Below are positions 61,088 to 64,000 of a stretch of 64,000 bases of DNA, one piece after another (the stretch's first letter is position 1; the number at the start of each line of letters is the position of its first letter). The notes below the pieces were generated by a model that worked only from the letters and a program-made list of their open reading frames with translations, was not told where the DNA came from and made no database searches. Origin of the DNA: Bacillus cabrialesii (GTDB lineage Bacteria > Bacillota > Bacilli > Bacillales > Bacillaceae); the NCBI RefSeq assembly GCF_004124315.2, contig NZ_CP096889.1, positions 1,223,001 through 1,287,000 on the forward strand, given 5' to 3'. The translations under genes and the position numbers were made by a program.

Positions 61088-62209
61088 ATGTCACAGCACG
61101 TTGAAACGAAATTAGCCCAAATCGGGAACCGAAGCGACGAAGTAACGGGAACAGTAAGTGCTCCTATTTATTTATCAACAGCATACCGCCACAGAGGAAT
61201 CGGGGAATCTACAGGATTTGATTATGTCCGGACGAAAAACCCGACGCGCCAGCTTGTCGAGGACGCGATCGCCAGCTTAGAAAACGGAGCGAGAGGGCTT
61301 GCCTTCAGTTCGGGAATGGCAGCCATCCAAACGATTATGGCGCTGTTTAAAAGCGGAGATGAACTGATCGTTTCATCTGACCTATATGGCGGCACGTACC
61401 GTCTGTTTGAAAATGAATGGAAAAAATATGGATTGACCTTTCATTATGATAATTTTAGCGATGAGGACTGTTTACGCTCTAAGATTACGCCGAATACAAA
61501 AGCGGTGTTTGTGGAAACACCGACAAATCCGCTCATGCAGGAGGCGGATATTGAAAGGATCGCCCGGATCACTAAAGAGCCCGGACTTCTGCTGATCGTA
61601 GATAATACATTTTACACACCGGTTTTGCAGCGTCCGCTTGAACTGGGAGCTGACATTGTCATTCACAGCGCAACCAAATATTTAGGCGGGCATAACGACC
61701 TGCTTGCGGGACTTGTCGTTGTAAAGGATGAAAAGCTTGGAGAGGAAATGTTTCAACACCAAAATGCCATCGGCGCTGTCCTGCCTCCATTCGATTCTTG
61801 GCTTCTGATGAGAGGAATGAAGACGCTCAGCCTCAGAATGCGCCAGCATCAGGCAAACGCGCAGGAACTTGCGGCGTTTTTAGAAGAGCAGGAAGAAATT
61901 GCCGATGTGCTATATCCCGGTAAAGGCGGCATGCTGTCCTTCCGTCTTCAAAAAGAAGAGTGGGTCAACCCGTTTTTAAAAGCGCTGAAGACCATTTGTT
62001 TTGCGGAAAGCCTCGGCGGGGTGGAGAGCTTTATTACATACCCTGCCACACAGACGCACATGGATATTCCTGAAGAGATCCGCATCGCAAACGGGGTTTG
62101 CAATCGCCTGCTGCGTTTTTCGGTCGGAATTGAACATGCGGAAGATTTAAAAGAAGACTTAAAACAAGCACTATGTCAGGTCAAAGAGGGAGCTGTTTCA
62201 TTTGAGTAA
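61088..62209 (+). CDS. metI: Cystathionine gamma-synthase / O-acetylhomoserine sulfhydrylase MetI
   Basis: A PLP enzyme of methionine synthesis, 373 residues. The PLP lysine is K197 in HSATKYLGGHNDL, with SSGMAAIQT and the YGGTYRLFE loop. GGGAAGGTG stands about ten bases before ATG 61088; a frame from 61064 runs from the terminator tail and is rejected. Overlaps metC by eight bases. Confidence 0.96.
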   Translation: MSQHVETKLAQIGNRSDEVTGTVSAPIYLSTAYRHRGIGESTGFDYVRTKNPTRQLVEDAIASLENGARGLAFSSGMAAIQTIMALFKSGDELIVSSDLYGGTYRLFENEWKKYGLTFHYDNFSDEDCLRSKITPNTKAVFVETPTNPLMQEADIERIARITKEPGLLLIVDNTFYTPVLQRPLELGADIVIHSATKYLGGHNDLLAGLVVVKDEKLGEEMFQHQNAIGAVLPPFDSWLLMRGMKTLSLRMRQHQANAQELAAFLEEQEEIADVLYPGKGGMLSFRLQKEEWVNPFLKALKTICFAESLGGVESFITYPATQTHMDIPEEIRIANGVCNRLLRFSVGIEHAEDLKEDLKQALCQVKEGAVSFE

Positions 62210-63374
62210 TCACAATTGGACGCTGGAAACCCAGCTCGTGCACAATTCATTTAAAACAGACGGCGCAACAGGTGCGGTCAGTGTACCGATTCAGCACGCA
62301 TCGACTTTTCATCAATCTTCATTTGAAGAGTTTGGCGCATATGATTACAGCCGCTCAGGCACGCCGACAAGAACGGCTCTTGAAGAAACAATTGCCGCAC
62401 TGGAAGGCGGAACGAGAGGATTTGCTTTCAGTTCAGGCATGGCTGCGATCTCAACAGCGTTTTTACTTCTGTCGCAGGGTGATCACGTTCTTGTGACAGA
62501 AGATGTATACGGCGGAACCTTCCGCATGGTGACAGAGGTGCTGACCCGATTTGGCATTGAGCATACATTTGTCGACATGACGGATACAAACGAAGTGGCG
62601 CGGAATATCAAGGCAAACACAAAGGTCATTTATATGGAGACACCGTCAAATCCGACACTTGGGATTACTGATATTAAAGCGGTTGTCCAGCTTGCAAAAG
62701 AAAATGGCTGTCTGACCTTTCTTGACAATACATTCATGACACCTGCACTGCAGCGCCCGCTTGATCTCGGTGTGGATATTGTGCTTCACAGCGCAACGAA
62801 ATTCTTGAGCGGCCACAGCGATGTGCTGTCAGGCCTGGCTGCTGTAAAGGATGAAGAGATTGGGAAGCAGCTGTATAAACTGCAAAACTCGTTTGGCGCC
62901 GTCCTTGGCGTGCAAGATTGCTGGCTCGTGCTGCGCGGATTAAAAACATTGCAGGTCCGTTTAGAAAAGGCGAGCCAAACAGCGCAGCGGCTTGCGGAAT
63001 TTTTCCAGAAGCATCCGGCGGTGAAACGCGTGTACTATCCGGGGCTGTCTGATCATCCGGGCGCTGAAATCCATAAAGGCCAGTCAACGGGAGCGGGCGC
63101 CGTGCTATCTTTTGAGCTTGAAAGCAAAGAGGCCGTTAAGAAATTAGTAGAGAATGTATCACTTCCCGTCTTTGCTGTAAGCCTTGGCGCTGTGGAATCG
63201 ATTTTGTCCTATCCTGCTACGATGTCTCACGCGGCAATGCCTAAGGAAGAGCGAGAAAAACGCGGCATCACAGACGGCCTGCTCCGTCTTAGTGTGGGTG
63301 TCGAACATGCAGACGATTTAGAACGTGATTTCGAACAAGCGCTAAAAGAAATTGCACCAGTAGCGGTTCGTTAA
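62202..63374 (+). CDS. metC: Cystathionine beta-lyase MetC
   Basis: It cleaves cystathionine to homocysteine, pyruvate and ammonia. In 390 residues the PLP lysine is K200 in HSATKFLSGHSDV, with SSGMAAISTAF and YGGTFRM. The start TTG at 62202 lies inside metI, with AAAGAGGGAG upstream. MetI and MetC are homologous neighbours, both under the SAM riboswitch. Confidence 0.96.
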   Translation: MSNHNWTLETQLVHNSFKTDGATGAVSVPIQHASTFHQSSFEEFGAYDYSRSGTPTRTALEETIAALEGGTRGFAFSSGMAAISTAFLLLSQGDHVLVTEDVYGGTFRMVTEVLTRFGIEHTFVDMTDTNEVARNIKANTKVIYMETPSNPTLGITDIKAVVQLAKENGCLTFLDNTFMTPALQRPLDLGVDIVLHSATKFLSGHSDVLSGLAAVKDEEIGKQLYKLQNSFGAVLGVQDCWLVLRGLKTLQVRLEKASQTAQRLAEFFQKHPAVKRVYYPGLSDHPGAEIHKGQSTGAGAVLSFELESKEAVKKLVENVSLPVFAVSLGAVESILSYPATMSHAAMPKEEREKRGITDGLLRLSVGVEHADDLERDFEQALKEIAPVAVR

Positions 63375-63375
63375 A

Positions 63376-63408
63376 AAAGAAGCCGGGAATGGCCCGGCTT
63401 CTTTTATT
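63376..63408. terminator. Terminator between metC and yjcK
   Basis: AGAAGCCGGG pairs with CCCGGCTTCT with T after it and A before it; likely bidirectional. Confidence 0.9.
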
Positions 63409-63949
63409 ATTCATCATCAGGATTCAGAATCGCGAGGACTTGATGATCCTCCCAAACGCCGTTGATTTTCACATTTTTTCGGGCGATGCCCTCTTTATGA
63501 AATCCCGCTTTTTCCAATACACGCATGGACCCGAGGTTTCGGGGCATCACACCGGCTTCAATGCGATGCAGTTTCAATTCGCAAAACGCATAATCAACAA
63601 CCAGCCTGACCGTTTCTGTCATAAGGCCCTTTCCATTATGGGCTTTGTCTAAAAAATACCCGATGAATCCAGTTTGCAGCGCCCCGCGGATGATTTGAAA
63701 AAGGGAAACCGTTCCGATTAATGTATCGTCCGACGCTGTAAAAATGCCGAAATGATATTCTGTATCTTTTTTCATTCTTTCCTGATACTCTGCTATCCTT
63801 TTTCTTTGCCCCTCAACCGAATAGTAATCGTCTGCGCGTATCATGGAAAACTGCTCAAAAAAATCTCGGTTTTCGCTTTGCAGCCGCAGATTTTCTTCCG
63901 CATCCTTTACTTCTAAAGGTCTTACATAGATGTTTTTCCCTTTTAACAT
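63407..63949 (-). CDS. yjcK: RimJ/RimL-type acetyltransferase YjcK
   Basis: A 180-residue GNAT protein of the ribosomal-protein alanine acetyltransferase type. IYVRPLEVKDAEENLRL at the start, the acetyl-CoA loop LDKAHNGKGLMTETVRLVV and VMPRNLGSMRVLEKAGF at the C-terminus are typical of the RimJ/RimL subgroup. The protein target is unknown. Transcribed leftward, convergent with metC. Confidence 0.93.
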   Translation of the reverse strand: MLKGKNIYVRPLEVKDAEENLRLQSENRDFFEQFSMIRADDYYSVEGQRKRIAEYQERMKKDTEYHFGIFTASDDTLIGTVSLFQIIRGALQTGFIGYFLDKAHNGKGLMTETVRLVVDYAFCELKLHRIEAGVMPRNLGSMRVLEKAGFHKEGIARKNVKINGVWEDHQVLAILNPDDE

Positions 63950-64000
63950 ATCAGTGATCTCTCCGTTCTCATGTCAGCATTCCTCTTACATTATTCTGAG

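Noticed and set aside
1..64000. Mobile elements, prophage, CRISPR, tRNA or rRNA genes
   Set aside because: I looked for transposase or integrase motifs, terminal inverted repeats, regularly spaced repeats and tRNA-like cloverleaf sequences and saw none. A dedicated scan (tRNAscan, CRISPR finder, ISfinder) would be decisive.

Overview
The window is a stretch of Bacillus subtilis-group chromosome (Firmicutes). The gene order argB-argD-carAB-argF ... fabHA-fabF ... app ... opp ... spxA-mecA ... thi ... cot ... metI-metC is that of the B. subtilis core genome near 100-110 degrees. Strong purine-rich ribosome sites, GTG/TTG starts, T-box, TPP and SAM leaders, FapR operators and sporulation coat genes all fit. 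From memory it is not strain 168: appA is one intact frame, argF ends five codons earlier, and many proteins carry scattered substitutions. A wild strain or sister species (spizizenii, vallismortis, mojavensis and similar) is likely. I see no insertion sequence, prophage, CRISPR array, tRNA or rRNA.

Layout. 1-7.0 kb: arginine/carbamoyl-phosphate operon, with argB cut by the left edge. 7.1-10.6 kb: small genes, then med-comZ (competence). 10.7-13.9 kb: fatty-acid initiation and elongation (fabHA-fabF) under a FapR site, then yjaZ. 14.0-19.8 kb: appDFABC oligopeptide permease. 19.9-22.0 kb: yjbA, and trpS on the minus strand with a T-box leader. 22.2-28.1 kb: oppABCDF permease. 28.1-37.5 kb: a stress, competence and proteolysis block (yjbB, yjbC-spxA, yjbE, mecA, coiA, pepF, yizD, the small RNA roxS, yjbI-spxH). 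37.7-44.8 kb: cwlQ, yjbK, yjbL-sasB-nadF-yjbO, prpE, yjbQ. 44.8-50.3 kb: TPP riboswitch and tenA-tenI-thiOSGFD. 50.3-51.2 kb: fabI with a FapR site. 51.2-56.3 kb: spore coat and sporulation genes (cotO, cotZ, cotY, cotX, cotW, cotV, yjcA, three very small genes, spoVIF). 56.3-60.8 kb: helicase yjcD, yjzE, yjcHGF. 60.8-63.4 kb: SAM riboswitch and metI-metC. Last: yjcK.

The genes work together in several ways. Two oligopeptide ABC importers lie almost back to back and feed peptides that PepF-type peptidases can cut. Spx (spxA), its ClpXP adaptor SpxH and the ClpC adaptor MecA lie within 7 kb, with the competence genes med, comZ and coiA nearby. The FapR operators tie fabHA-fabF and fabI to malonyl-CoA status, and three different RNA leaders control trpS, thiamine and methionine genes.

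The least expected observations are these: a CoiA-like C-x2-C-x17-H zinc module at the N-terminus of the UvrD-like helicase YjcD; a possible membrane-anchored versus cytosolic start pair in pepF; a possible AUU start for yjbB; paired ARG-box-like sites between argD and carA; and short uncharacterised sporulation-locus genes. I found no convincing wholly new multi-gene system. Comparisons with strain 168 are from memory, not from alignment.
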